This document shows positions 44,732-53,114 of a stretch of DNA of 64,000 bases, in pieces. Position 1 is the first letter of the stretch, and the number at the start of each line of letters is the position of its first letter. The position numbers and the translations under genes are program-made. Source of the DNA: Phycisphaerae bacterium (GTDB lineage: Bacteria > Planctomycetota > Phycisphaerae > UBA1845 > Fen-1342); the NCBI GenBank assembly GCA_028277645.1, contig JANQFV010000041.1, positions 62,001 to 126,000 of the forward strand. The letters are read 5' to 3'. The notes under the pieces were generated by a model that worked only from the letters and a program-made list of their open reading frames with translations, made no database searches and was not told the DNA's origin.

Positions 44732-45526
44732 TCATTGCGTCATCCCCGCATTAACCAGCGCGACGGCCATCATCGCGCGCAATCCGCCGCCGACCAGCCA
44801 GCCCAGCACGCAAACCAGCCACGCCCGCCAGCCCGTCAGTTGCGACGTTGTCGTGACACCGATGTAGATCATCAGCCAATACCAGATGCGAAACGGATCG
44901 AGCACGGTCGCGAAACCGCTCAGCCCGGCGTACGCCTGCCCGTCTATTTGCCCCGGCTCGATCAGCAACGGAAGCGCAACGGCCGCCGAAGTATTCACGT
45001 CCAGCGCGCCGTGCCGCAGCATCAGCCCCAGTTCGACCACGAGGCGCAGGGCCTCAACAAAGCCCGCGAACACGCACACCGTCAGCAGCGTGTGCCATTC
45101 CGGCTTGCGCCCGGAGATCGCGACCATGCCAAACAGAATCGCCGCGATCAGCAGCGCGAACATGGCCGCCTTCAGCGGCTCGGCCACGACCACGCGAATG
45201 CGCGTGAGCAACTCCTCGAACTCGCCCTGCTGCTCCTGCTCGGCGTACATGTCACGCAACGCCGAACGTTCGACGACGTTGCGTTGCACGGCGTCAATCG
45301 CGGCGATGCGGGTCCGTACGCTGCGCTGCACCTCGCGGTCGATCAGCCCCGTCTCGACGGTCGCATAGCCGATCAGCGACACCAGCGCCAGCAGCGCAAC
45401 CAATGGCCAAGCGTACGCGGGAACATCCTCGACCTTTCGGAATACCCGCCGCGGCGCGAGCAAGGCCAACGGCACCTCGCGGAGCCCCACGGTGCGCTTC
45501 GCACTCGCTTCGAGCGTTGTCGACAA
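44732..45526 (-). CDS. YIP1-family membrane protein
   Basis: The protein has 264 residues. The start is TTG 45526 with GGAG six bases upstream. It has five membrane helices in the YIP1 arrangement, with VPLALLAPRRVFRKVEDVPAYAWPL at the N-terminus and FATVLDPFRIWYWLMIYIG before the last helices. A polar segment of about 60 residues follows helix 1. It lies 46 bases upstream of the MacA-like gene and probably belongs to the same operon. Bacterial YIP1 proteins have no defined biochemical role. Confidence 0.8.
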   Translation of the reverse strand: MSTTLEASAKRTVGLREVPLALLAPRRVFRKVEDVPAYAWPLVALLALVSLIGYATVETGLIDREVQRSVRTRIAAIDAVQRNVVERSALRDMYAEQEQQGEFEELLTRIRVVVAEPLKAAMFALLIAAILFGMVAISGRKPEWHTLLTVCVFAGFVEALRLVVELGLMLRHGALDVNTSAAVALPLLIEPGQIDGQAYAGLSGFATVLDPFRIWYWLMIYIGVTTTSQLTGWRAWLVCVLGWLVGGGLRAMMAVALVNAGMTQ

Positions 45527-45686
45527 AGGCTCTCCTCGCGTACGGTGCGGTGCGTAAACGCGGCCATCGCTTACCGATGGCCCGCGCGGCCATTATACGG
45601 ATGGTCGCACACCGCACGGAGGTATTCACCCCACTCCCCGGCGTATTCGACCAATCGCGACAAGTTCTGACACAACGGGCTCCAGA

Positions 45687-45720
45687 CTCCCCTCCCTGGA
45701 AGGGAGGGGCGGGGGGAGGG
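45687..45720. repeat. Repeat B, single copy
   Basis: CTCCCCTCCCTGGAAGGGAG followed by GGGCGGGGGGAGGG. It is the same C-rich/G-rich hairpin unit as at 32780-32852. It lies in the divergent gap between the YIP1-family and sigma factor genes. Confidence 0.7.
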
Positions 45721-45806
45721 TCGAGCGCGTAGCGTCGCCCCCCTGTGGGTGACGTCTTTGGTATCCTGCACTTATCCAAGCCAACGCCGAACACGCGAGT
45801 GCGCGC

Positions 45807-46421
45807 ATGACGGATGAACAGCTACAGACCTACGTGGCGCGAGCCACCGGCGGCGACCGCGACGCCTTTCAGCAGATCATCATCCACTTTCATACACCAC
45901 TGGAGCGCAAAGTTGCCGCCGCGCTCGACATCGCGACCGCCCGTCGCGTGTCGCCCGAGGACATCCTCCAGGAAACCTACACCCGAGCCTACGAACGCAT
46001 CACCAGCTACGAGTTCAACTCCCCCGGCGGCGCATACAAGCTGCTGGAGAAGATCGCGTTGCGACTGGTGAAGGACCAGCAGCTTGCCCACCGCCGCGAG
46101 AAGCGTGACGTTCGTCGCGAGGCGCAGGCCGCCGGCCGACGCCAGAGCTCGTGCGAGCGGCTGATCGATGTGATGCCGGACGATCGTCGCCGTCCGAGTG
46201 AAGGGCTGCGTCTGAAACAGGCTCAGGCGCTAGCGATCTCCAGCCTCGCCCGGCTGACACCCGATCAGCAGGCGGTCGTGCGAATGCGATTTCTGGAGGA
46301 ACGACCGGTGAAGGAAATCGCCGCCGCGCTCGATAAATCGCCCGAGGCAATCTTCAAGCTCTGCAAACGCGCCCTGGACAAGCTGAGCACCCACCTCGGC
46401 TCGGCGAGCCGGCATTTGTAG
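45807..46421 (+). CDS. ECF-type RNA polymerase sigma factor
   Basis: The protein has 204 residues from ATG 45807. The sigma-2 region (about 10-85) has DAFQQIIIHFHTPLERKV and the core-binding SPEDILQETYTRAYERI. The linker region is long and basic (HRREKRDVRREAQAAGRRQSS). The sigma-4 region ends with LTPDQQAVVRMRFLEERPVKEIAAALDKSPEAIFKLCKRALDKL, a helix-turn-helix. Planctomycete ECF factors of this type are often linked to a Ser/Thr kinase encoded nearby, as at 48316-50244. No anti-sigma gene is visible. Confidence 0.9.
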   Translation: MTDEQLQTYVARATGGDRDAFQQIIIHFHTPLERKVAAALDIATARRVSPEDILQETYTRAYERITSYEFNSPGGAYKLLEKIALRLVKDQQLAHRREKRDVRREAQAAGRRQSSCERLIDVMPDDRRRPSEGLRLKQAQALAISSLARLTPDQQAVVRMRFLEERPVKEIAAALDKSPEAIFKLCKRALDKLSTHLGSASRHL

Positions 46422-46737
46422 CGCATCCTCCCTTCCCTCCCAGGGAGGGGCTGGGGGAGGTCCTCTTATCCCCCTCCCTCTCAGGGAGGGGTCAGGGGAG
46501 GGTAAAGCGTGAAACCGCCAACACCCTAATCCCCCAGCAACCCCACCCGGTGAAGCAACTACTTCGACCACACCCTCGAACCCATGAATCCTGCTTTGCC
46601 GCGTCTTCGAATCCTGAAATCCTGCACTTCCGCGTCCAGTCCTCGCTCGCGGCGCCGTTCAGTAATCAGAAGGGGCGACACGGTGTCGCTCTTCAGATCG
46701 GGACGTGCAGGGCAACGGGATTGAGGAGAAGCGAGAT
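46422..46737. other. Intergenic stretch, mostly repeat B
   Basis: The 316 bases between the sigma factor and the RCC1-like gene hold two copies of repeat B and the GAGGAG ribosome-binding site of the next gene. I see no gene or RNA in it. Confidence 0.5.
46428..46503. repeat. Repeat B, two tandem copies after the sigma factor gene
   Basis: Copies at 46428-46460 and 46469-46503 show CCCTCCC...AGGGAGGGG followed by a G-rich tail. They begin seven bases after the stop of the sigma factor gene, the same position relative to a gene end as the pair after the GH1 gene. Confidence 0.7.
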
Positions 46738-47847
46738 ATGAGCAAGATCATGGCAAAGTGGCTCATTTGCAGTTCGACCGCCGCAATCGCGTGCGGTTCA
46801 CCGACGCTAGCGGGCAGTCTCGTAGCATGGGGGCAGAATACATATGGCCAATGTGACGTTCCTGCAGGCAATGACTACGTGACCATCGCGACAGGAACGG
46901 GGCATGCACTCGCGCTGACCGAAACGGGCACAATCGACAGTTGGGGAAACGATAGCTACGGGCAATGTTCCTCAACACCAGCAGGCAACGACTTCAGAGC
47001 AATTGCTGCTGCAGGGTCGCACAACCTCGCACTCCACGTTGACGGTACCGTCGTGGCATGGGGAAGAAATGACTTCGGCCAGTGCGACGTACCAATAGAA
47101 ATCCAGGGTTACGTGAAGGCGATCAGCGCAGGCCACTGGCATAGCGCTGCGCTACTTGCCAACGGCACGGTCGTGTTGTGGGGACGAAATCAGCAGGGCC
47201 AACTCAACGTTCCTCCTTCAAACGATAGTTCTGTCGCAGTACTCATAGGCGGCAACACGAGCGCCGCGCTCGGCTGCGACGGGACCATCACCGCGTGGGG
47301 CCAGTGTGACTGGAGCCAGTGCGTCCCGCCATCTAACGACACGGTGATTCTGGCGGATCTCTCAGTCGAGGGGCGGCATGGTCTGGCCCTCCTTTCCACG
47401 GGTTCAATCGTCTCGTGGGGTGGCAACGACGAGGGGCAGGCAGACCCTCCGCCCGGTCTCAATTCGGGTTTCATCTCAGTCGCCGCAGGGGGCTTACACA
47501 GCCTGGCGCTTCGGTATGACCGGTCTCTCGAGGCGTGGGGCTACAACGCCTACGGACAATGTAACGTCCCAACCGAGGTGCAACACTATATCCGCGAGGT
47601 TGACGCAGGACACATGTTCAGCCTCGTGCTCGTTTCGCGCCCGTCCGCAATCGGAGACATTAACTGCAACGGCACCGTCGGTTTCGATGACATCAACCCA
47701 TTCGTGAGCCGTTTACTCGATGTCGATGCTTTCGTTGCTGCCTTTCCAGACTGCCACACGATGAACGGCGACATGAATGAGGACGGTCGTGTCAATTTCG
47801 GGGACATCAACCCCTTCGTTGAATTGCTGACTGCGGCAATTGACTAA
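46738..47847 (+). CDS. Secreted RCC1-like propeller with dockerin-like tail
   Basis: The protein has 369 residues from ATG 46738, with GAGGAG about nine bases upstream. The in-frame ATG at 46705 lacks a site and would lengthen the leader. After the signal peptide come seven RCC1-type blades, each carrying (V/I)xxWGxNxxGQCxVP and GxxHxxAL, for example LVAWGQNTYGQCDVP and HSLALRYDRSLEAWG. A seven-bladed propeller is expected. The tail carries INCNGTVGFDDINPFV and MNEDGRVNFGDINPFVELL. By eye the gene has fewer G/C third positions than its neighbours. Function unknown. Confidence 0.8.
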   Translation: MSKIMAKWLICSSTAAIACGSPTLAGSLVAWGQNTYGQCDVPAGNDYVTIATGTGHALALTETGTIDSWGNDSYGQCSSTPAGNDFRAIAAAGSHNLALHVDGTVVAWGRNDFGQCDVPIEIQGYVKAISAGHWHSAALLANGTVVLWGRNQQGQLNVPPSNDSSVAVLIGGNTSAALGCDGTITAWGQCDWSQCVPPSNDTVILADLSVEGRHGLALLSTGSIVSWGGNDEGQADPPPGLNSGFISVAAGGLHSLALRYDRSLEAWGYNAYGQCNVPTEVQHYIREVDAGHMFSLVLVSRPSAIGDINCNGTVGFDDINPFVSRLLDVDAFVAAFPDCHTMNGDMNEDGRVNFGDINPFVELLTAAID

Positions 47848-47853
47848 CGAAAG

Positions 47854-47875
47854 CTGACGTCTTTTTTCCCGTCAG
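47854..47875. terminator. Short hairpin after the RCC1-like gene
   Basis: CTGACG and CGTCAG pair around a loop that contains six T residues, seven bases after the stop codon. The T-run is inside the loop rather than after the stem, so termination is doubtful. Confidence 0.25.
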
Positions 47876-47937
47876 TGGGGCGGGGCGCCGTGCCTGCGGT
47901 GGCCCGCTCCGACCCTACATTCCGCGGCTGGCGCTCA

Positions 47938-48315
47938 GCCCCCGATCAACTCCCCGCGCTGCACGACGGGTCTCCAAATCTCCTTCCATAAGGACGCCTT
48001 GTCGGTCATCCTGTCCCGTGGCTCATGCTTCTGCAACTGAACCCATCCCAGATTCAGGTCACGGTCAACTACCAGGCCGACACGTCCCTCACCATCCCCG
48101 CCGTTCACGACAATCTTGCGCCACGGCACGATGCCGGCAGATGCGCCGTAGTATTGTGGCGAGACAGCCACGAATTCAGCAACGTCTGCGTGCTCAGCAC
48201 GGCTCCCGTAGCCCTCGTTGCCCGAAGAGGGCTTATACTGCTGACCACTGCAGTTCGGCAGGTTCAGAAACGCATACGCCCACGGCAACTTCGCTGCTTC
48301 GTGCGGACACGCCGC
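47938..48315 (-). pseudogene. In-frame continuation of the kinase beyond an amber codon
   Basis: The 126 codons directly after the TAG at 48318-48316 stay in the kinase reading frame and end in TGA at 47937-47935. They read AACPHEAAKLPWAYAFLNLPN, then FVAVSPQYYGASAG and VGLVVDRDLNLGWVQLQKHEP, which look like natural protein and continue the sensor part of the kinase. No start codon with a ribosome-binding site is visible inside. The kinase gene may be truncated by a point mutation, the stop may be read through, or it may be a base-call error in a perfect GC hairpin. I cannot choose between these. Confidence 0.5.
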
Positions 48316-50244
48316 CTACGGCGGCGACACACCGGCCAGGTCATCAAGGTCGAGGATCATCACCGCCGGTACCCAGTCCCAGTTCGCGGCTTGGCACGCC
48401 TCGGTGCGTGTACCATCATCCCACCCGTCAAGCTTGTTATTCGTGCCCCAGACCACCAGCGCGGAGCGACCGTCTTCGAAATAATCCCGCTCGATCTGCG
48501 CCCCGTGCAGGTGGCCCGCGTTCCAGAAACGCCCGCCAATCTGCTGCTGCGAGCGCGGATCGATGATCGCGACACAAGCCGCATAGTCCTCGACGTGATG
48601 GGCCAGCACGATCAACTCGTCGCCTGACACTCCGTCAACGTCCTCGGCGACAATCGTCTGCACCGACCAATCCCCCGGCGATGAATCCCGCCAGCTCGTG
48701 GCATGCTCAATATCTTCCACCGTCAGGTCCCACAACTTCTCGCCACGTGCGCTCAGACAGAAGAGGTTGGCCAACCCCGGCGCTGGCTGGGTCCCGACCG
48801 CGACCACGCGTCCCTGGGCCTCACTCAGATCCACGGCGGTCGCCGCATGGACGATTCCGATCTCATCAGAAAACGCGTACAGCCGTCGCCAGTTCGGCCA
48901 GCCCTCGTACCGCACTTCCACAGCCTTGTTCTCGGGCCTGACAATCCGTGCTTCGACCGGCACGCGCGGCATGAGCAGCAGGATACCAAAGTACATTGCA
49001 GCAACCGCCACCGCTGCCACCGCTAACGCGACGCGCCAGCGCCGCCAATCGAATCGCCGGCGTGCGCGCGTACCGGCCTCCACGTGTGCCAACACCGCGA
49101 CGGCCGTATCGAGTCGGTGTTCGGGCTGCTTCTCCAGCAATCGCAGCGCGACGCTGCCCAACGCAGAATCCACGCCCTCCCCCACCTCCCACGGCCCCCG
49201 CGGCTCCTCGTGCAGAATCCGGTAGATCGTCGCGCTCGAATCAGCTGCGTGGAACGGCGTCTGGCCGGTCAGCATCTCGTACAGCACCACGCCCGCCGAA
49301 TAGAGATCGGTACGGTGATCGACCTCGTCGCCGCGGGCCTGCTCTGGGCTCATGTAGTCCGGCGTGCCGACCGCCCGACCGTCCTGCGTAAGCTGCGTCC
49401 GTGCTCCCCGCATTCGGGCCAGACCGAAGTCGACGAGACGGACGCGAAGGGATTCAGGGATTGAGGGATTAAGGGGTCGAGTATTGGGATCTGAAGACCT
49501 ATCAAATCCCGGTCGGTCGTCCGGCGAGACTGGAGGCGCCGCATCTACATTTAACCCCTTCATCCCTGAATCCCCCAATCCCTCCAACATGATATTCGAC
49601 GGCTTGATATCCCGATGCACCAAGCCGGCGGCGTGCGCTGCGGCAAAGCCGGACAAGAGCTGCCGCATGATCTCACGGATCAGCTCTGCTGGTAGCGCGC
49701 CCCACTGCTCCAGCAACTGGTCCAGGCTCGTTCCCGCCACGCGCTGCATCGCGATGTACGCCACACCCGCTTCCTCGCCTACACCGTAGATCGTGACAAT
49801 GTTGGGATGATCGAGGGCAGCAGCGGCCTGCGCCTCGCGTCGAAAGCGGGCGATGATGCGCGTGTCGCGAGCCAGTTCCGGGTGCAGAATCTTCAGTGCC
49901 ACGGCTCGGCTGAGCTCCGTGTCGAACGCGTCCAGCACCACCCCCATGCCGCCGCTGCCCAGCACGCCGACAATGCCAAACGCGCCGAGCCGGGCTCGAT
50001 AGCGTTCGTCGTCGGACGGCTGCAAACGCTGCTGCCGGATCAGTTGATCGACTTCGTCGCCGTCCCGGTGAACACTCGCGAGCGCGCCGAGACAAACGCG
50101 CAGCTTCTCCGCGATCTCACGTTCGGAACTCCCCGCCGCGGGCCGTTCCGGCACCGCACCCGCGCGCTGCCGCAGCAGCGTATCGATCAACCGACCTGCA
50201 CGAACGTCGGCTGATTCCACCCGCGCCCCATCGCCACCCGGCAT
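48316..50244 (-). CDS. Membrane-anchored Ser/Thr protein kinase
   Basis: The protein has 642 residues from ATG 50244, where no clear binding site is seen (GTG 50223 is an alternative). The kinase domain (about 88-365) has the glycine loop LGSGGMGVV, K118, catalytic HRDIKPSN (D212), DFG (272-274) and SPE. HRD and DFG are 60 residues apart instead of about 20, because a Pro/Asn/Ser-rich stretch (residues about 221-267) encoded by an inverted repeat is inserted. A membrane helix lies near 415-440, followed by a periplasmic sensor-like part that stops at a TAG although the frame continues. It is probably linked to the nearby ECF sigma factor. Confidence 0.82.
   Translation of the reverse strand: MPGGDGARVESADVRAGRLIDTLLRQRAGAVPERPAAGSSEREIAEKLRVCLGALASVHRDGDEVDQLIRQQRLQPSDDERYRARLGAFGIVGVLGSGGMGVVLDAFDTELSRAVALKILHPELARDTRIIARFRREAQAAAALDHPNIVTIYGVGEEAGVAYIAMQRVAGTSLDQLLEQWGALPAELIREIMRQLLSGFAAAHAAGLVHRDIKPSNIMLEGLGDSGMKGLNVDAAPPVSPDDRPGFDRSSDPNTRPLNPSIPESLRVRLVDFGLARMRGARTQLTQDGRAVGTPDYMSPEQARGDEVDHRTDLYSAGVVLYEMLTGQTPFHAADSSATIYRILHEEPRGPWEVGEGVDSALGSVALRLLEKQPEHRLDTAVAVLAHVEAGTRARRRFDWRRWRVALAVAAVAVAAMYFGILLLMPRVPVEARIVRPENKAVEVRYEGWPNWRRLYAFSDEIGIVHAATAVDLSEAQGRVVAVGTQPAPGLANLFCLSARGEKLWDLTVEDIEHATSWRDSSPGDWSVQTIVAEDVDGVSGDELIVLAHHVEDYAACVAIIDPRSQQQIGGRFWNAGHLHGAQIERDYFEDGRSALVVWGTNNKLDGWDDGTRTEACQAANWDWVPAVMILDLDDLAGVSPP
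49449..49585. repeat. Inverted-repeat element inserted in frame in the kinase gene
   Basis: The left arm (49449-49477, GGGATTCAGGGATTGAGGG then ATTAAGGGGT) and right arm (49554-49585, ACCCCTTCATCCCTGAATCC then CCCAATCCCTCC) are near-complementary around a centre of about 75 bases. The element lies between the codons for HRDIKPSN and DFG and encodes the extra residues including RPLNPSIPESL. Pro-Ser-Ile-Pro coding like this is what such G-rich repeats give when translated. Confidence 0.65.
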
Positions 50245-50631
50245 AGCACGCTCGAGACGTGAAGTTCGCCACCTGTTTCTACCGCTGCCAGCATAGCAGA
50301 ATCGCCACGCTGCGTCACGATTCCACGTGCAACGCTTATCCGCTCACCTGCTCTGACTCCCGCAATCTCCAGCAATCGTGCACACTCGGTTGCCACCCGT
50401 CCCAGAGCGTGACAACACTCTATCCATGATGCCGCCCCGCCCCCTTTACCCCTGGGATTCAACGCAGTGCCGCGCAGCGCCACATTGCACCACCTTGTTA
50501 CTTCGTCACCTTGTAACTTCGCCACCCCGCCGCACCAAGAGTATCAAACCGTGAGCGCGCACCTTGATACTCTTGATACTCTTCCCCCGCGCAGCGGCTC
50601 CCCTGCTCACCTGTTCAACTGTTCCCCTGCT
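50245..50631. other. Intergenic stretch with simple repeats
   Basis: The 387 bases lie upstream of the kinase and downstream of the next secreted-protein gene. They contain short direct repeats (CTTGTTACTTCGTCAC beside CTTGTAACTTCGCCAC, and TTGATACTC twice) and one hairpin. No gene is seen. Confidence 0.45.
50536..50575 (-). terminator. 12-bp hairpin downstream of the secreted-protein gene
   Basis: CAAGAGTATCAA and TTGATACTCTTG pair perfectly around a 16-base loop, 56 bases past the stop of the minus-strand gene ending at 50632. A T-tract is not evident. Confidence 0.35.
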
Positions 50632-52857
50632 CTAATTCAACAGCAGGTCAACAAAGGCGTGAACGTCCACCTGGTCGATCACACCGTCCTCGTTGAAGTC
50701 GGCGTTGTTCCAGTTGCAGTCGGTGTACGCCGTGTCGTACCCCGGCTGATCAGTCGCCGCCAGGACGTAGGGGTTGATGTCCGCGAAGCTCACTTCGCCG
50801 TCGCAGTTCAGATCACCCAATCGTACCACCGAGTCGAGGTAGGCAATCTGCCCGATCCACGTGCCCCAGCGGTCTTCTTGGAATACGTACTCCTGGATCG
50901 TCCAGAACGTCAATTCGTCCGTGGGGTCCAGCGTCGTGTACGAGTAGTCTCCCCAGCGGTTCCGCGCCGCCGAATCGACGAGTTGGTACGGCGCATCGCC
51001 CGACTTCAGCAGCATCGGAGCAGACATCTCTCCCGGCGGGTCCTCGGCCCGACGCCCTGTGAAGTACCCGCCGACATACTGGTTCTCGTTCGAACCCGAG
51101 AAACCGAGCACGACGTCCTCCTCCGCATTCACCATGATCGACGGGAAGTAGTAGTGCATCCCCGGCTCGGTCACCGTACCGCTCTGCACGATCGTGCCGG
51201 CGAGCGGATCGATCTGGTACCAACCGCACGCGGCGCGGCCATCGTAGCCGACCGTGTGCGCCGCCCAGATGTATCCGTCCCGGTACAAACTCATCATGAA
51301 GCGCGCGTCGTTCAGCGTATCAATCGGATTCGAGCTGCCCAGCGCCGGCGCGTCCGGCGGATTGGCCGGATTGGGCAACGGGATAGTCGCCACGGCGCTG
51401 AGCGTCGGAGCCGTCAGCGGCGGATTGACCTGCCGGATCACGATCGAATGCGGCGATGAATAGTCCTTCGACACAAAGTACTGCACACCCGGCGTGCCGT
51501 ACGTATGCGCCGGCTGGATCGCGCCTTCCCAGGGCAGCTCACGGAACGCAGTGATCGTCCCGAGCAATCCCGGCGAGATCAGCGGCGCCTTGTCGATCGC
51601 GAAGATCGTCATCGCGCGCTCGCCGCCGATCATGTAGGTGCCGATGTAGATGCCGTTCCCGTCCACGCCGAGCGTGGGATAGTCCGGCCAGCGATCAACG
51701 TCGACGCCCTCGCCGGGCTTGAACGCCGTCTTGATCCACGGCCACAGCGGGTTGGACGTGCGCGACATCGCGAAGAGGATGCGCCGCTCGCCCCGCAGGA
51801 ACTCGCTGGCGATCAGAATCCAGCGCTGGCTGTGATGATCGAACAGAATCCGCGGATCCCCGGAACCCGGATCCGCGAACGGGAAGAACGCCCCGAGGTC
51901 CACGTCCACGATCTGCGCCTGGTCCGACTTGCGGTAGAACTGCACGCGCTGATTCACGGCGACGATGAAGTAATTCGGCCCGACCGCGCCCATGGTGTCC
52001 GGCGGGAAGGATGTGTTGCCGATCGCACCCCGAAAATCACGCTCGAGCATCGGAGCCGGAACGCTGCGCTTGCCGCTCTGACCATCGCCCGGCACATAGT
52101 CTGATCCGTCGCCGGGATCAAACCACTCGGGTTGTCGTGGCGGCGGCATCGGAATGCCGATGTCGAAATCGCCGGTGCCCGTTTCCCACGTAAGCCCGCC
52201 GTAGCCCGAACCCGTCACCTTGTCGCCGTAGGCCAGATCCTCGAAGTCGAGCACGGTAACCTCGCCGACCGCATCAGCGTCCGGCGCGTGGGCGGAGAAC
52301 GTGAGGTCGTCGAGTCCGTACCAGCCGCCGCCCTCGAGCTTCGGCCGTGCAAGTACCTCGATCCGATCGACGCCGGATAGATCCATCTCGAACCAGACCG
52401 GCTGCTCACCGAGACCGGAAAACCAGTCCGTCGCAGCCACTTCCGCGCCGTCGCGATAACCGATCGCCCGCACGGCTGACGTTGTCGCCCCGGGACCGGA
52501 CTGCCCCAACATCCACGCACCCCGCACGCCCACAAGCTCCGGAAAGCCAATGCCCATGCGCGTATCTCCCCACTTGTTCATCACGTAGTGGAGCCCGCTG
52601 TGCGCGGCGCCGGATGCGCGAATACTCGGCACCACCCACGTGCCCTGAGCACCGTTGCGGCCCTTCGGATCACTCGGGAGCATCACGTAACTGCGCGCGA
52701 TCACCTCGTCGATCGATTCGATCAACACCGGGCCGTACGTCGCAGGGTTGAGCTGCTCGCCAACAAGCACATCGTCAGTAGCGCCGACGGCCAGTGACGT
52801 CGAGAGTGCAATCAAAGCCAAGGTCGTGGTGGATATCCGTAGCAAACGTGTCAACAT
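50632..52857 (-). CDS. Secreted protein with propeller-like core and dockerin-like tail
   Basis: The protein has 741 residues from ATG 52857 with GAGG upstream. The in-frame ATG at 52908 would put 17 extra residues before the signal peptide. An N-terminal beta-sandwich (about 60-230) ends with a WYGLDDLTFS-like strand. The core begins DFRGAIGNTSFPPDTMGAVGPNYFIVAVN and continues with blade-like repeats (RILFDHHSQRWILIASEF, YPTLGVDGNGIYIGTYM). This layout recurs in planctomycete secreted proteins. The tail is LNCDGEVSFADINPYV plus FNEDGVIDQVDVHAFVDLLLN. No catalytic motif. Extracellular or surface protein of unknown function. Confidence 0.72.
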   Translation of the reverse strand: MLTRLLRISTTTLALIALSTSLAVGATDDVLVGEQLNPATYGPVLIESIDEVIARSYVMLPSDPKGRNGAQGTWVVPSIRASGAAHSGLHYVMNKWGDTRMGIGFPELVGVRGAWMLGQSGPGATTSAVRAIGYRDGAEVAATDWFSGLGEQPVWFEMDLSGVDRIEVLARPKLEGGGWYGLDDLTFSAHAPDADAVGEVTVLDFEDLAYGDKVTGSGYGGLTWETGTGDFDIGIPMPPPRQPEWFDPGDGSDYVPGDGQSGKRSVPAPMLERDFRGAIGNTSFPPDTMGAVGPNYFIVAVNQRVQFYRKSDQAQIVDVDLGAFFPFADPGSGDPRILFDHHSQRWILIASEFLRGERRILFAMSRTSNPLWPWIKTAFKPGEGVDVDRWPDYPTLGVDGNGIYIGTYMIGGERAMTIFAIDKAPLISPGLLGTITAFRELPWEGAIQPAHTYGTPGVQYFVSKDYSSPHSIVIRQVNPPLTAPTLSAVATIPLPNPANPPDAPALGSSNPIDTLNDARFMMSLYRDGYIWAAHTVGYDGRAACGWYQIDPLAGTIVQSGTVTEPGMHYYFPSIMVNAEEDVVLGFSGSNENQYVGGYFTGRRAEDPPGEMSAPMLLKSGDAPYQLVDSAARNRWGDYSYTTLDPTDELTFWTIQEYVFQEDRWGTWIGQIAYLDSVVRLGDLNCDGEVSFADINPYVLAATDQPGYDTAYTDCNWNNADFNEDGVIDQVDVHAFVDLLLN

Positions 52858-53032
52858 GATGAGGGCCTCGCAAGCGATCCGTAAGAACTGCACATCCCAT
52901 AGCGCCACCCCGTTGATCTAGCGTAGTATCGTGCGAACGCAGATTCAACGTTCGCCGAAACGCGCGGCGTCCGATAAGGTGCATCGCGACTCGACTGTTG
53001 AACTGGCCGCGCGTTCCCGGCACGCGCAGCAA

Positions 53033-53068
53033 AGCGGCGAGCAGAGCACCTGGCTTCTGCTCGCCGCT
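53033..53068 (-). terminator. 13-bp perfect hairpin, likely terminator
   Basis: AGCGGCGAGCAGA and TCTGCTCGCCGCT pair without mismatch around a 10-base loop, 46 bases after the stop of the minus-strand gene at 53115. Only two T residues follow on the transcript strand. Confidence 0.5.
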
Positions 53069-53114
53069 GGGAGTCCGTGAATTTAAGCCTAGCTGTTGCT
53101 GACTCCAGCCGTCC

